Shown: positions 1-6,928 of the stretch, one piece after another
Position numbering within the stretch: the stretch's first letter is position 1
Layout of the letters: each line of letters begins with the position of its first letter
Assembly: GCA_030634925.1 (NCBI GenBank)
Contig: DAOVZV010000040.1
Location: forward strand, 1 to 8,039
DNA from: Sulfurovum sp.
Lineage (GTDB): Bacteria > Campylobacterota > Campylobacteria > Campylobacterales > Sulfurovaceae
DNA length: 8,039 bases
Reading direction: 5' to 3'
The notes under the pieces: generated by a model
The model's input: only the letters and a program-made list of their open reading frames with translations
Database searches by the model: none
What the model was told of the DNA's origin: nothing
Translations under genes and position numbers: made by a program

Positions 1-1033
1 CGTATATAGTCTCTATGCTATTACAAACCTCGCTAGGGACTCCACCAATAGTGGTGAGACTCTCTACTAATCCTATCTCCGTGAAGTTATCAAAATTAAT
101 CTCTATCTCTCCATAAGGCAAGACTTTGGGTAGTTTGAGATGTTCAAATAGATAATCAAAATACTCTTTGGTAAGTTCTATGAGGTCTCTGTATGTTTTG
201 TATGCCCAATAGAACTCTATAGATGTAAACTCTGGGTTGTGAGTAGCGTCCATTCCTTCGTTTCTGAAGTTTCTATTGATTTCAAATACTGCTTCAAATC
301 CACCTACAATAAGTCTCTTTAGATAAAGCTCTGGTGCAATTCTAAGGTATCTATCTATGCTAAGTGCGTTGTGATGAGTGATAAATGGTTTGGCATTTGC
401 TCCACCTGCGATGGGGTGCATCATAGGAGTTTCTACTTCCAAAAATCCTCTATCTTCAAAAAATCTTCTCGTAAGAGATACAACTTTGCTTCGTATCTCA
501 AAGGTCTTCTTGACATCAGGGTTCATAATGAGGTCAAGGTATCTCTGACGGTATCTAAGCTCTTGGTCTTGGAGTCCATGGAACTTTTCAGGTAGTGGAG
601 ATATAGCTTTTGTAACCATCGTCATATCCAAACAGTGGAGAGTAAGCTCTCCTACTTGCGTGACAAATGGGTATCCTTGAACTTCTATAATATCGCCTAC
701 TTCAAATAGCTTTTTGAGAGTATTGTTGTAAAAACCCTCTGCAAAATCATCTCTTGTGTAGTAGATTTGGACTATGCCACTACTATCTTCTATCTGTGCA
801 AATGTTGCTTTGCCCATGATACGGATAAATTTGAGTCTTCCTGTGAGTCTGTAGGTTTTGGTATCATCTTTTTTCTCATCTGCGTCTAGCTCTTTGACAT
901 AAGCACACTCTTGCACAAATTGTGCTGTTGGTGTCCCTTTTTTTATCTGATTTGGATATGGGTTAATCCCCTCATCTCTAAGTTTTTGGGTTTTTTTAAT
1001 TCTCTCTTGAATATATTGATTATCAAATATCAA
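1..1033 (-). CDS. lysS: Lysyl-tRNA synthetase, class II (3' end beyond window)
   Basis: Cytoplasmic enzyme that attaches lysine to tRNA-Lys using ATP. About 344 of roughly 500 expected residues are visible; the C-terminal third lies beyond the left edge. Residues 1-30 read like the usual LysRS N-terminus ([11 protein letters not shown], then GINPYP). An anticodon-binding OB fold follows ([20 protein letters not shown], then [11 protein letters not shown]). The catalytic domain shows motif 1 (FLEVETPMM), the [12 protein letters not shown] segment near residue 205, and motif 2 ([20 protein letters not shown]) near 256-275. I chose the TTG at 1031-1033 because AGGAGAG sits 3 bases upstream and the family start fits there. 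An in-frame ATG at 1097-1099 would add 22 polar residues ([15 protein letters not shown]...) unlike any LysRS N-terminus I know. It is the last visible gene of the gatC-to-lysS operon, downstream of fur. Function is certain; the start is probable. Confidence 0.95.
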   Translation of the reverse strand, partial: MIFDNQYIQERIKKTQKLRDEGINPYPNQIKKGTPTAQFVQECAYVKELDADEKKDDTKTYRLTGRLKFIRIMGKATFAQIEDSSGIVQIYYTRDDFAEGFYNNTLKKLFEVGDIIEVQGYPFVTQVGELTLHCLDMTMVTKAISPLPEKFHGLQDQELRYRQRYLDLIMNPDVKKTFEIRSKVVSLTRRFFEDRGFLEVETPMMHPIAGGANAKPFITHHNALSIDRYLRIAPELYLKRLIVGGFEAVFEINRNFRNEGMDATHNPEFTSIEFYWAYKTYRDLIELTKEYFDYLFEHLKLPKVLPYGEIEINFDNFTEIGLVESLTTIGGVPSEVCNSIETIY

Positions 1034-1043
1034 TGTCTCTCCT
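1031..1043 (-). promoter_or_regulatory. Ribosome binding site and TTG start of lysS
   Basis: On the minus strand AGGAGAG (1037-1043) is followed by ACA and then TTG (1031-1033). This strong Shine-Dalgarno match favours TTG over the in-frame ATG at 1097-1099. That ATG is preceded only by the end of fur and an A/T-rich AATTAAG, with no purine-rich site. The choice leaves about 70 bases of leader between fur and lysS, in which I see no terminator. Confidence 0.6.
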
Positions 1044-1105
1044 GTTTTGTTGTTATTGGGTTTGTTAGAGTTATGGGTGGATAAATCCGCGCTACGCATC
1101 TTAAT

Positions 1106-1543
1106 TTATTGGCAGTTTTTACATAATCCTATGATTTTCATCGTGTGGTCACTCATTTGGAAGTCAAATTTTTTGGCTATCTCTTCTTGTCTTTTTTCTA
1201 TTACTTCATCAAAAAACTCAATAATAGTAGCACATTTGGTACAGATGAGATGGTCATGATGCTCTTTTAGTCCTAGCTCATATTTCTTGCCATGGACTCC
1301 AAAAGAGATAGAACTAGCGATATGAGAAGTCTCTAATAGTGTCAAAGTCCTATAGACTGTAGCTATCCCAATATTGATATTGGGATACTGTTGCTTGATA
1401 AGATTATATATATCTTCTGGTGTGAAGTGTCCATTATTTTCATATAGGCACTTCAATACAAGCTCTCTTTGTTTGGTAAATTTTAGGCTGTTTTCTCTTA
1501 GAATAGTTTGAAACTTTTCCAAGAGAAGAGAGTACTCAATCAT
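1106..1543 (-). CDS. fur: Ferric uptake regulator, Fur family
   Basis: Dimeric metal-dependent repressor, 145 residues, a normal length for the family. The N-terminal winged helix-turn-helix covers about residues 10-85, with KFTKQRELVLKCL, HFTPEDIY and the recognition-helix signature GIATVYRTLTLLE (59-71). The C-terminal dimerisation/metal domain starts at KYELGLKEHHDHLICTKC (87-104). It carries the HHDH metal ligands (95-98) and two CxxC pairs, C101-C104 and C141-C144, which fit the structural zinc site of Campylobacter and Helicobacter Fur. This complete ligand set separates it from degenerate paralogues. It is most likely the global iron regulator; PerR is the main alternative, but gene order (directly upstream of lysS) favours fur. 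It starts 8 bases after the cvpA-type gene, with an AAGG site before the ATG. I saw no clear Fur box in its own upstream DNA, so transcription probably comes from the upstream operon. Confidence 0.93.
   Translation of the reverse strand: MIEYSLLLEKFQTILRENSLKFTKQRELVLKCLYENNGHFTPEDIYNLIKQQYPNINIGIATVYRTLTLLETSHIASSISFGVHGKKYELGLKEHHDHLICTKCATIIEFFDEVIEKRQEEIAKKFDFQMSDHTMKIIGLCKNCQ
1364..1387 (-). repeat. Perfect 10-bp inverted repeat inside fur
   Basis: TATCCCAATA (1364-1373) and TATTGGGATA (1378-1387) are perfect reverse complements separated by TTGA. They lie over the codons for YPNINIGI, just before the Fur recognition helix. In the mRNA this could form a 10-bp stem with a tetraloop. No T-run follows on the minus strand, so it is not an intrinsic terminator. 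It may be chance. Confidence 0.6.
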
Positions 1544-1551
1544 AGTATGCC

Positions 1552-2154
1552 TTATGAGTTAGTAGGAATTGTAGAGTCGTTGGACTCTTTTGTGCTAGTG
1601 TTGTTATCATTTATACTAGGTAGCTTGATACCCATAGCAGACGCATCCATATTGATAAGATAAGCACCTGCTTCTTTGAGTATAGGATATAGCTCAGAGT
1701 CTTGCGTATATTTACCTAGATTATCTTGTACTATCTTGACATTTGACAACGCTGTAACGATAAGTGCAAATATCAAAAAGTATTTACCTCCACCTACCAA
1801 AAAGCCCATAAGACGATTGAGAAAACCCAATCCACTTATGCTAGTAAGCTTGGACAAAATACTACCAACAAGAGTAGCACTTAGCCAAATAATAATAAGA
1901 ATACTAAGAAAACCCAATAGCTTAAGCAAAGATGGATTGTCTAAATGTATAAAGTTGGCATCTATAAAGTCTGATGCTTCTTGTGCAAACCTAGATGCAA
2001 AATATACACCACCGATAAGTCCCAAAAGACCAAAAACTTCTTTGATAAAACCTTGCATAAAACCTTTGATACCTAGTATCAAAATAATCGCTGATATAGT
2101 CACATCAAAGTAATTGAAATCCATCATCGAAAAGTTTTCTATTGAAAAATCCAT
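1552..2154 (-). CDS. cvpA: CvpA family inner-membrane protein
   Basis: A 200-residue membrane protein with the CvpA layout. About four hydrophobic segments lie near residues 17-35, 41-57, 79-100 and 113-135. The family-typical GIKGFMQGFIKEVFGLLGLIGG region (28-49) and GFLNRLMGFLVGGGKYFLIFALI (110-132) are present. The C-terminal 45 residues are polar and rich in Ser, Thr and Asn, probably an exposed tail. CvpA is named for colicin V production in Escherichia coli and is linked to envelope stress; its mechanism is unclear. The start is supported by AGAGGA 7 bases upstream of ATG 2152-2154. In-frame ATGs at codons 10-11 lack such a site. The first 12 codons contain a short imperfect direct repeat (ATGGATTTTTCAAT, then ATGGATTTCAAT), so the extra N-terminus may be a small duplication. 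It lies between pilT (21-base gap) and fur (8-base gap). Confidence 0.88.
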   Translation of the reverse strand: MDFSIENFSMMDFNYFDVTISAIILILGIKGFMQGFIKEVFGLLGLIGGVYFASRFAQEASDFIDANFIHLDNPSLLKLLGFLSILIIIWLSATLVGSILSKLTSISGLGFLNRLMGFLVGGGKYFLIFALIVTALSNVKIVQDNLGKYTQDSELYPILKEAGAYLINMDASAMGIKLPSINDNNTSTKESNDSTIPTNS

Positions 2155-2175
2155 ATTCTAAATCCTCTTTTATAA

Positions 2176-3231
2176 TTATATTTTTTTTGCTACTTCATCT
2201 GGTCTATTTGCATACTGTAATGCTATCTCTCTGGTCACTTTACCTTCATTATAAAAATTAACTATAGATTGAGTTTGTGTCTGCATACCTGTATCACCTT
2301 GACCTAGTTGCATTTGAGAATAAATCTGATGAACTTTATCTTCACGGATTAGGTTGGATATAGCTCCATTGGTTACTAGTATCTCTGACGCAGCAACCCG
2401 TCCTCCACCAGTTTTGGGTAGAAGCATCTGTGCGACGACGGCTACCAAAGATGATGCAATCATAGCTCTAATTTGAGGTTGCTCATCACCAGAGAATACA
2501 TCGATAATACGGTTGATAGTTCCTGGTGCTGATGATGTATGTAGCGTACCAAATACCAAGTGACCTGTCTCTGCGGCTGTTAGACCAGCTTCGATAGTCT
2601 CTCTATCCCTCATCTCCCCAATAAATATGATGTCGGGGTCTTGACGAAGTGCAGACTTCAATGCCCTAGCAAAAGATGCTGTATCATCTCCTACCCCTCT
2701 ATGAGAAAATACAGACTTTTGATTTTGGTGGATAAACTCCACTGGGTCTTCCACTGTAAGTATATGCTTTCTCTCTGTTATATTTATCTCATTTAGCATA
2801 GCTGAAAGTGTCGTAGATTTACCAGAACCAGTAGGTCCTGTCACGAGGATAAGTCCTTTTTCTCTCTTTACAAATCTCTTATATACTTGTGGTGCATTCA
2901 AATCATCTAATGATGGTATCTTGATTGGAATAACCCTAAAAGCAGCAGCCACATCACCCATAGTACGATAGTAGTTGGCACGAAACCGTCCTATTCCTGG
3001 TAAATATAGTGCAAAGTCAAGTTCATTATGCTCTTCAAACTCTTGCTTCTCTTTTTCTGTTAGCATAGAGTAACACATCTCTTGTATATCATCACCTGTA
3101 AGTACAGGTAGATTAACTGGTTTCATAGTACCATCCAATCTAATCTGTGGCTCAGTCCTACTAACTAAGTGTAAATCCGAAGCTCCATAAGTAACGACAC
3201 TTTGAAGTAATTTTTTTATATCAAAAGACAT
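2176..3231 (-). CDS. pilT: Type IV pilus retraction ATPase PilT
   Basis: Hexameric cytoplasmic ATPase that drives type IV pilus depolymerisation for twitching motility and DNA uptake. The 351 residues are full length. The N-terminal PAS-like domain opens with the PilT signature VTYGASDLHLVSRTEPQIRL (13-32). The RecA-like core has Walker A GPTGSGKST (132-140), an Asp box TVEDPVEF (159-166), Walker B DIIFIGEMRD (200-209) and a His box GHLVFGTLHT (223-232). The C-terminal part (QMLLPKTGGGRVAASEIL, then NLIRE) matches PilT rather than the extension ATPase PilB, which is longer and has a zinc-binding insert. PilU is the paralogue to exclude. AAGGGA lies 7 bases before the ATG. No other pilus gene is visible; pilT sits within a translation and regulation operon, 12 bases after the ArsC-like gene. 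Confidence 0.95.
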   Translation of the reverse strand: MSFDIKKLLQSVVTYGASDLHLVSRTEPQIRLDGTMKPVNLPVLTGDDIQEMCYSMLTEKEKQEFEEHNELDFALYLPGIGRFRANYYRTMGDVAAAFRVIPIKIPSLDDLNAPQVYKRFVKREKGLILVTGPTGSGKSTTLSAMLNEINITERKHILTVEDPVEFIHQNQKSVFSHRGVGDDTASFARALKSALRQDPDIIFIGEMRDRETIEAGLTAAETGHLVFGTLHTSSAPGTINRIIDVFSGDEQPQIRAMIASSLVAVVAQMLLPKTGGGRVAASEILVTNGAISNLIREDKVHQIYSQMQLGQGDTGMQTQTQSIVNFYNEGKVTREIALQYANRPDEVAKKI

Positions 3232-3243
3232 AACTATTCCCTT

Positions 3244-3585
3244 TTAGTTTATTTTATCCAAATATTCAGACTCATTATACCCAACTATTATACTATTATC
3301 AAACACAACCACTGGTCTTTTGATAAGCATATTCTCTTTTGCTAGATAATCCCTCTTTTCATCATCACTCAAATCAAGCTGTTTGAGTCCTAGAGTCCTA
3401 TATGTAGTACCTCTAGTATTCAGAAGAGTCTTTATATCACTCATCTCCAACCATCTATTTATCGTATCCAAATCAATAGGAGTTTGGCGAAAATCTACAA
3501 ACTCATAATCTATATTCTTGGCTTTGAAATACTTGATAGCTTTTCTCACACTATCGCAGTTTTTGATACCATATATCTGCAACAT
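3244..3585 (-). CDS. ArsC/Spx/YffB-family thioredoxin-fold protein
   Basis: A 113-residue protein of the arsenate-reductase-like (ArsC/Spx) family. It has the N-terminal YGIKNCDSVRKAIKYF (5-20) with one Cys at position 10, FVDFRQTPID (29-38), and the family-closing KRPVVVF (89-95) with Arg90 before Pro. The KNCDSVRKA loop is closest to E. coli YffB, a probable thiol-dependent reductase. Only Cys10 is present, so it lacks the CxxC redox pair of Bacillus Spx. Whether it reduces arsenate is not shown by sequence, and no arsenic-resistance genes are nearby; genome tools often call such proteins ArsC or Spx/MgsR family. Its ATG lies 3 bases after the gatC stop and the gene ends 12 bases before pilT, so it is part of the same operon. 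Confidence 0.88.
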   Translation of the reverse strand: MLQIYGIKNCDSVRKAIKYFKAKNIDYEFVDFRQTPIDLDTINRWLEMSDIKTLLNTRGTTYRTLGLKQLDLSDDEKRDYLAKENMLIKRPVVVFDNSIIVGYNESEYLDKIN

Positions 3586-3588
3586 AAT

Positions 3589-3879
3589 CTACTCTATAAT
3601 AGCAGGAACAATAAAAAAGTCATCTTCTGCAAATGGTGCATTAGATAATATATCATTAGATATATTATTTGCTTCTCTAGGAGTATCTTCTCTCATAGGT
3701 GTACCACCATCAAGTGTAGAAAATCTAGCATAGAGAGTATCAGTATCTAGTTCATTGAGGTTATCTACATAGCTCAATATCTCTGATAATTGCTCTATAA
3801 CTTCACTCTTTTTGGATTCATCTATCCTTAGGTGAGATAGCTTCTCCAATTTACTCAAAACTGCATTATCTATTTGCAT
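3589..3879 (-). CDS. gatC: Aspartyl/glutamyl-tRNA amidotransferase subunit C
   Basis: Small subunit of GatCAB, which converts Glu-tRNA-Gln and Asp-tRNA-Asn to the amidated forms in bacteria lacking GlnRS or AsnRS. At 96 residues it has the normal length. It shows the N-terminal family pattern LSKLEKLSHLRIDESK (8-23), the helix EQLSEILSYVDNLNELDT (29-46), the REDTPREAN segment in the region that wraps GatA/GatB, and the common end NAPFAEDDFFIVPAIIE (80-96). The start ATG has AGAGG about 8 bases upstream. It is the first gene of the operon that continues into the ArsC-like gene. gatA and gatB are not in the window, which is usual for Campylobacterota, where gatC is often separate. Confidence 0.93.
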   Translation of the reverse strand: MQIDNAVLSKLEKLSHLRIDESKKSEVIEQLSEILSYVDNLNELDTDTLYARFSTLDGGTPMREDTPREANNISNDILSNAPFAEDDFFIVPAIIE

Positions 3880-3905
3880 ATATATACCTCTATTTTATTT
3901 TATTT

Positions 3906-3911
3906 ATTATA
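3906..3911 (-). promoter_or_regulatory. Putative -10 box of the gatC operon promoter
   Basis: TATAAT on the minus strand lies within a very A/T-rich 55-base gap, about 26 bases upstream of the gatC ATG. No good -35 hexamer is seen, which is normal for Campylobacterota vegetative promoters; they rely on the -10 box and upstream T-rich stretches. It would drive the gatC-to-lysS operon. No start-site data support it. Confidence 0.45.
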
Positions 3912-3934
3912 TATTAAATACCTTAGAAATAAGA

Positions 3935-4558
3935 CTATACAAACTCAACTACAGCGTCAAAATCTAGTCTCACTTGTGAAGATTGTTCTCTTATTCTATA
4001 TCCAAAAGGTAGTAGCATAGATAGTTGATGAATAGTCGTATCTAGTCCCAAAAGCTCTTCTACTTTATCTTTGTCAAACCCCTCGATAGGACAAGAGTCT
4101 ATCCCCATAAAAGCTCCACCAGTCATCATATTTGCAGATGCGATATATGCTTGTTTGCTTGACCAGTGATATATATTTTCATCGCTACTTAATGTCTCTT
4201 CCAGATGAGATTGATACAGTCCCATATATGAGTCTAGTGCCTCTTTTGACATCTCTCGTCTTGTAAATCTCTTCTCCACCTCTCCTGATGATACTTTGAG
4301 ACTATCTATATTAGCCAAGATTATCACTAGATGAGAACAGCTTGTAATCTGCTTTTGGTTCCAGCACAATGGTCTGATTTTGGCTTTGAGTTCATCATCT
4401 GTAATAACCAAAAACTTCCACCCCTCCATACCAAAAGATGATGGAGATTTCCTACCAAACTCCAATATAGTCCTTATATCATCATCTGATATTTTCTTAT
4501 CCTCATCAAATACCTTACACGCATGTCTAAAATCCATAGCTCTCATAAAATCATTCAT
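3935..4558 (-). CDS. Nitroreductase family NAD(P)H-dependent flavoprotein
   Basis: FMN-dependent oxidoreductase of 207 residues, the usual single-domain length. FMN contacts are visible in order: the RHACKVFD motif (11-18; RHSCK in Helicobacter RdxA), SPSSFGMEGW (38-47), KQAYIASANMM (135-145) and GIDSCPIEGFD (152-162). The last motif is typical of the NfsB/RdxA branch. Such enzymes reduce nitroaromatics or quinones with NAD(P)H and form homodimers. The true physiological substrate is unknown, so I give no gene symbol. AAGGGAT lies about 6 bases before the ATG, and a TATAAT box lies further upstream, so it is probably transcribed on its own or joins the gatC operon by readthrough. The 55-base gap to gatC has no terminator hairpin. 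It separates the accessory operon on its right from the housekeeping operon on its left. Confidence 0.9.
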   Translation of the reverse strand: MNDFMRAMDFRHACKVFDEDKKISDDDIRTILEFGRKSPSSFGMEGWKFLVITDDELKAKIRPLCWNQKQITSCSHLVIILANIDSLKVSSGEVEKRFTRREMSKEALDSYMGLYQSHLEETLSSDENIYHWSSKQAYIASANMMTGGAFMGIDSCPIEGFDKDKVEELLGLDTTIHQLSMLLPFGYRIREQSSQVRLDFDAVVEFV

Positions 4559-4575
4559 ATTTATCCCTTTTTGTG

Positions 4576-4581
4576 ATTATA
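4576..4581 (-). promoter_or_regulatory. Putative -10 box for the nitroreductase gene
   Basis: A perfect TATAAT on the minus strand lies 17 bases upstream of the nitroreductase ATG, in the 58-base gap after the HipA-like gene. The -35 region (TTAGGG at 16 bases) is weak. This short leader still holds the AAGGG ribosome site. Confidence 0.4.
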
Positions 4582-4616
4582 ACTACTATATACTTAACCC
4601 TAATCTTCATTTAAAA

Positions 4617-5747
4617 TTATAGTCCTAAAATCTCCTGCACCCTAACCTGAATAAACTTCTCAATAATCCTCAATCTATTTTTGTCCCAATTATATCTACT
4701 ATGCTTTTTAAATTTAAAATTAATAAGCTTTCGTACTCTCTCTTTTTGTCTAGGAGTTATTATCTCTTTGGCAAATAACAAAAAATCTTGTGAGGTTGCC
4801 ATAAGTCTTGTTTTGGCATACAATTCTATATCTTCCAACTCATCATCCATCGCATAGTTAAACAGAGATAAACCATTATCAAAGATTGGAGCAGTTCCTA
4901 CTATTTTATTGGTTCTATTATCTACTTTTAAACCAAAATTTCCAAAATGCCTATCTTCATTACAAATTACAGCATCAAAAACTAGCATATCTATCAAAGT
5001 ATCATAATACTCATCTCCTAGTCTCTTGTAATACTCAAATACAGCACTCCACCCTCCTCTAGTAACTGCTCTCCCAATAGGTAAATAGGCAAAATCTTTA
5101 CTTGTAAAAAGCTTACAAGTAGAAAATAGCTCACCTTTCCATCGGCTCAATTTGTACTCAGTTACATCTAATCCCATCACTTGTGCAATCTCAAAAGCAT
5201 AAAACTCACTATAAGGCTCTTTCCCTGCATTGATAGCTCCTGATGAACCTGCCTTATATAAAACAATATCACCTTGAACCCTACGCCAACACTTAGCCAA
5301 CATACCATTAGTTGTAAGTTCAGGAGTTGAATAAAATCCCTTACGATTGGTCTCTCCATGACCTGTAAAAGCAATCCATGATAATATACGACTAAAACGA
5401 TTATCATAAAGATTATAGTCAGAAAACAATCCTACAAAACTACTATCTACAACCCAATAACAGTCATTGAGACTAAGACCTTTTGAAATATCAATAATTC
5501 CTTTGGTATCTTTGACATTTAATCCTAGTTTTGACAAAAAATTATGCACAAATGCTCTATTTTGAGGAATAACTCTCCGTCGTAACCAATCAAGAACACC
5601 ATCTGAACTTACTATCAAATCTTTTGGAAAAAGGTAACTATATTTAGAATACTCTTGAATAATTTCCAAAGAGAATCCATCTATAATAGTTGTATTTAGA
5701 TTAAACTCCAAAAGAGGTGTATCAAAATGCTTTAGAATATAGCTCAT
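4617..5747 (-). CDS. HipA-like kinase domain protein
   Basis: An intact 376-residue protein with a HipA-type (PI3/4-kinase-like) fold. The catalytic region contains a likely ATP-binding lysine in IVLYKAGSSG (Lys165), the helix with EPYSEFYAFEIA (177-188), the catalytic loop NEDRHFGNFGL (Asp265, Asn270) and the metal-binding PIFDNGLSLF (Asp290). These are the residues HipA kinases need, so it should be active. The N-terminal 100 residues (WLRRRVIPQNR at 54-64, GLSLNDCYWVV at 90-100) match a family of stand-alone HipA-like proteins often annotated as excisionase or HTH regulators in clostridia; I recognise this from memory. No HipB-like DNA-binding antitoxin is next to it. Its ATG shares ATGA with the VWA gene stop, so translation is probably coupled and the kinase belongs to that operon. 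Several stretches (for example near 4700 and 5500) look more A/T-rich than the VWA gene, which could mean separate acquisition. The substrate is unknown. Confidence 0.85.
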   Translation of the reverse strand: MSYILKHFDTPLLEFNLNTTIIDGFSLEIIQEYSKYSYLFPKDLIVSSDGVLDWLRRRVIPQNRAFVHNFLSKLGLNVKDTKGIIDISKGLSLNDCYWVVDSSFVGLFSDYNLYDNRFSRILSWIAFTGHGETNRKGFYSTPELTTNGMLAKCWRRVQGDIVLYKAGSSGAINAGKEPYSEFYAFEIAQVMGLDVTEYKLSRWKGELFSTCKLFTSKDFAYLPIGRAVTRGGWSAVFEYYKRLGDEYYDTLIDMLVFDAVICNEDRHFGNFGLKVDNRTNKIVGTAPIFDNGLSLFNYAMDDELEDIELYAKTRLMATSQDFLLFAKEIITPRQKERVRKLINFKFKKHSRYNWDKNRLRIIEKFIQVRVQEILGL

Positions 5748-6571
5748 CCTACCAATACCATACCCTCATCTCCTGCCCACTTTCGTATATCTCCTTGATT
5801 GATAGTTGTAGCCATTAGGTCTGGGAATTTGTCTGGAGTACATGCAAATACAGGAACGGCTAGTGCATTTACTTTTTTGGCTATATGTTGAGAGTAGTAT
5901 GGTTTACCATCATCATTTAGTGATAATAAAACTATTAGTTGAACTCCTTGGGCTTTGAGTCTCTCTATCTTTTTGAGCATTCCTGATACAGAACCACCCT
6001 CTTCTAGGTCTGTAATTAGTATGAGTATTGTATCTTCTGGTTTGGATACTAGAGTTTGACAATATCCCAATGCTTTGTTGATGTCTGTCCCTCCTCCTAG
6101 TTGTACTCCAAATAATAAATCTACTGGATCTTTGAGGTCTTGGGTCAAATCTACTACTTCTGTATCAAACACTACCATCTTGGTACTCACACTTGGCAAT
6201 GATGCCATCACCGAGCCAAATATACCTGAATAGATGATAGATGTTCCCATTGAGCCTGATTGGTCTAAGCACAATATAATATCTTTGAGGCTTTTTCGTC
6301 TATTTCTGCCGTATCCATATAGCTTTTGAGGGATTATGGTCTTATAATCTTCTTGATAGTGTTTTAGGTTTCTTAGTATTGTCCTTTTCCAATCTATCTC
6401 ATGATATGTAGGTCTTGGATTTGGTACATTACGGTTCAACGCTCCTGTGATGGCTTGTATCATATTTTGTTCTAGCTTTTCTAGTAACTCTTCTACTACT
6501 TTGGCTACAACTCTTCTAGCAGTCTCTTTGGTCTTTGATGGTATTAGTTTGCCTAATTCCATCAGTGTCAC
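5744..6571 (-). CDS. C-terminal VWA-domain fragment of the interrupted gene
   Basis: The 275-residue frame from a GTG at 6569-6571 to the true stop. It holds the complete VWA domain with an intact MIDAS. The GTG is only the first possible start after the premature TGA and has no Shine-Dalgarno site, so independent translation is doubtful. An ATG overlapping the TGA (AATGA, with GAAGGG just before it) is in another frame and closes after some 40 codons, so it does not rescue the domain. Confidence 0.6.
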   Translation of the reverse strand: MTLMELGKLIPSKTKETARRVVAKVVEELLEKLEQNMIQAITGALNRNVPNPRPTYHEIDWKRTILRNLKHYQEDYKTIIPQKLYGYGRNRRKSLKDIILCLDQSGSMGTSIIYSGIFGSVMASLPSVSTKMVVFDTEVVDLTQDLKDPVDLLFGVQLGGGTDINKALGYCQTLVSKPEDTILILITDLEEGGSVSGMLKKIERLKAQGVQLIVLLSLNDDGKPYYSQHIAKKVNALAVPVFACTPDKFPDLMATTINQGDIRKWAGDEGMVLVG

Positions 6572-6628
6572 TATCAGATGTACTGATGGTTGGGCTTGTT
6601 CTAATATATCTGGTCCTAAAATTAATTT

Positions 6629-6928
6629 TCATTCCCTTCTAGATTTGTAGGCTGCTTCGTCTTGTATTATATCTACTACTGATTTGGGGAAGTATTTGCG
6701 TACATCTCCTAGCCATCTGCTGATTTGTGGACTAGATGCTCCTCTTCCACCTTTCCTATCTCCCTCCTCACCATAACAAAAGCCCTTTTGAGACTCATAA
6801 TCATATAGAGATGACAATACATCATCTATCTGTTTGTCTCTATCATCTAGTTCTACACCAGTGCCATCTGCTTCATCTCCACCTAGTATCATACGCCAAC
6901 GCTTTAGGTTTGTATCTTTTTCTATCAT
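6629..6928 (-). CDS. N-terminal fragment of the interrupted VWA protein
   Basis: The 99-residue reading frame from the ATG at 6928 to the premature TGA. It is not an independent gene: its end (FPKSVVDIIQDEAAYKSRRE) is the middle of a region conserved in full-length VWA proteins of this family. If made alone it would lack the whole VWA domain. Confidence 0.6.
   Translation of the reverse strand: MIEKDTNLKRWRMILGGDEADGTGVELDDRDKQIDDVLSSLYDYESQKGFCYGEEGDRKGGRGASSPQISRWLGDVRKYFPKSVVDIIQDEAAYKSRRE

Larger units (their letters stand above)
5744..6928 (-). pseudogene. VWA domain protein (MoxR/DUF5682-associated), interrupted by TGA
   Basis: One 394-codon gene broken by an in-frame TGA at 6629-6631 (codon 100). 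The frame is otherwise open from the ATG at 6928 to the stop at 5744. Residues 1-99 are a helical region with family-typical LKRWRMILGGDEADGTG and RWLGDVRKYFPKSVVDIIQ. After the stop the frame continues KLILGPDILEQAQPSVHLIV, then the DIDWKRTILRNLKHYQ-type linker and a VWA domain. That domain has a complete MIDAS: DQSGSMG (Asp222, Ser224, Ser226), GGGTDIN (Thr281) and ITDLEEGG (Asp307). Family proteins run straight through the stop position, and a leucine (TTA) there would fit. VWA proteins of this type usually pair with a MoxR AAA+ ATPase as a metal-dependent adaptor. The start shares ATGA with the DUF5682 stop; the end shares ATGA with the kinase start. Whether the gene is dead, read through, or made as two pieces cannot be told from sequence. 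Confidence 0.85.

Noticed and set aside
1077..1089. TTATCCACC on the minus strand, one base from a DnaA box
   Set aside because: A single near-match between fur and lysS, with no cluster of boxes or A/T-rich unwinding element; not evidence for an origin.
5099..5121. 9-bp perfect inverted repeat (TACTTGTAA / TTACAAGTA) with a 5-base loop
   Set aside because: It lies inside the HipA-like coding sequence with no T-run after it; about one such repeat is expected by chance in a window of this size.
5177..5407. 76-codon minus-strand frame inside the HipA-like gene
   Set aside because: It overlaps, in another frame, the region encoding the kinase ATP-binding segment, which has clear family motifs; nothing supports a second protein.
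6618..6631. Possible selenocysteine TGA with the adjacent 12-base palindrome as a SECIS-like element
   Set aside because: AAAATTAATTTT cannot form a stable SECIS loop, the family has no Cys or Sec at this position, and TGA also ends the VWA and DUF5682 genes normally.
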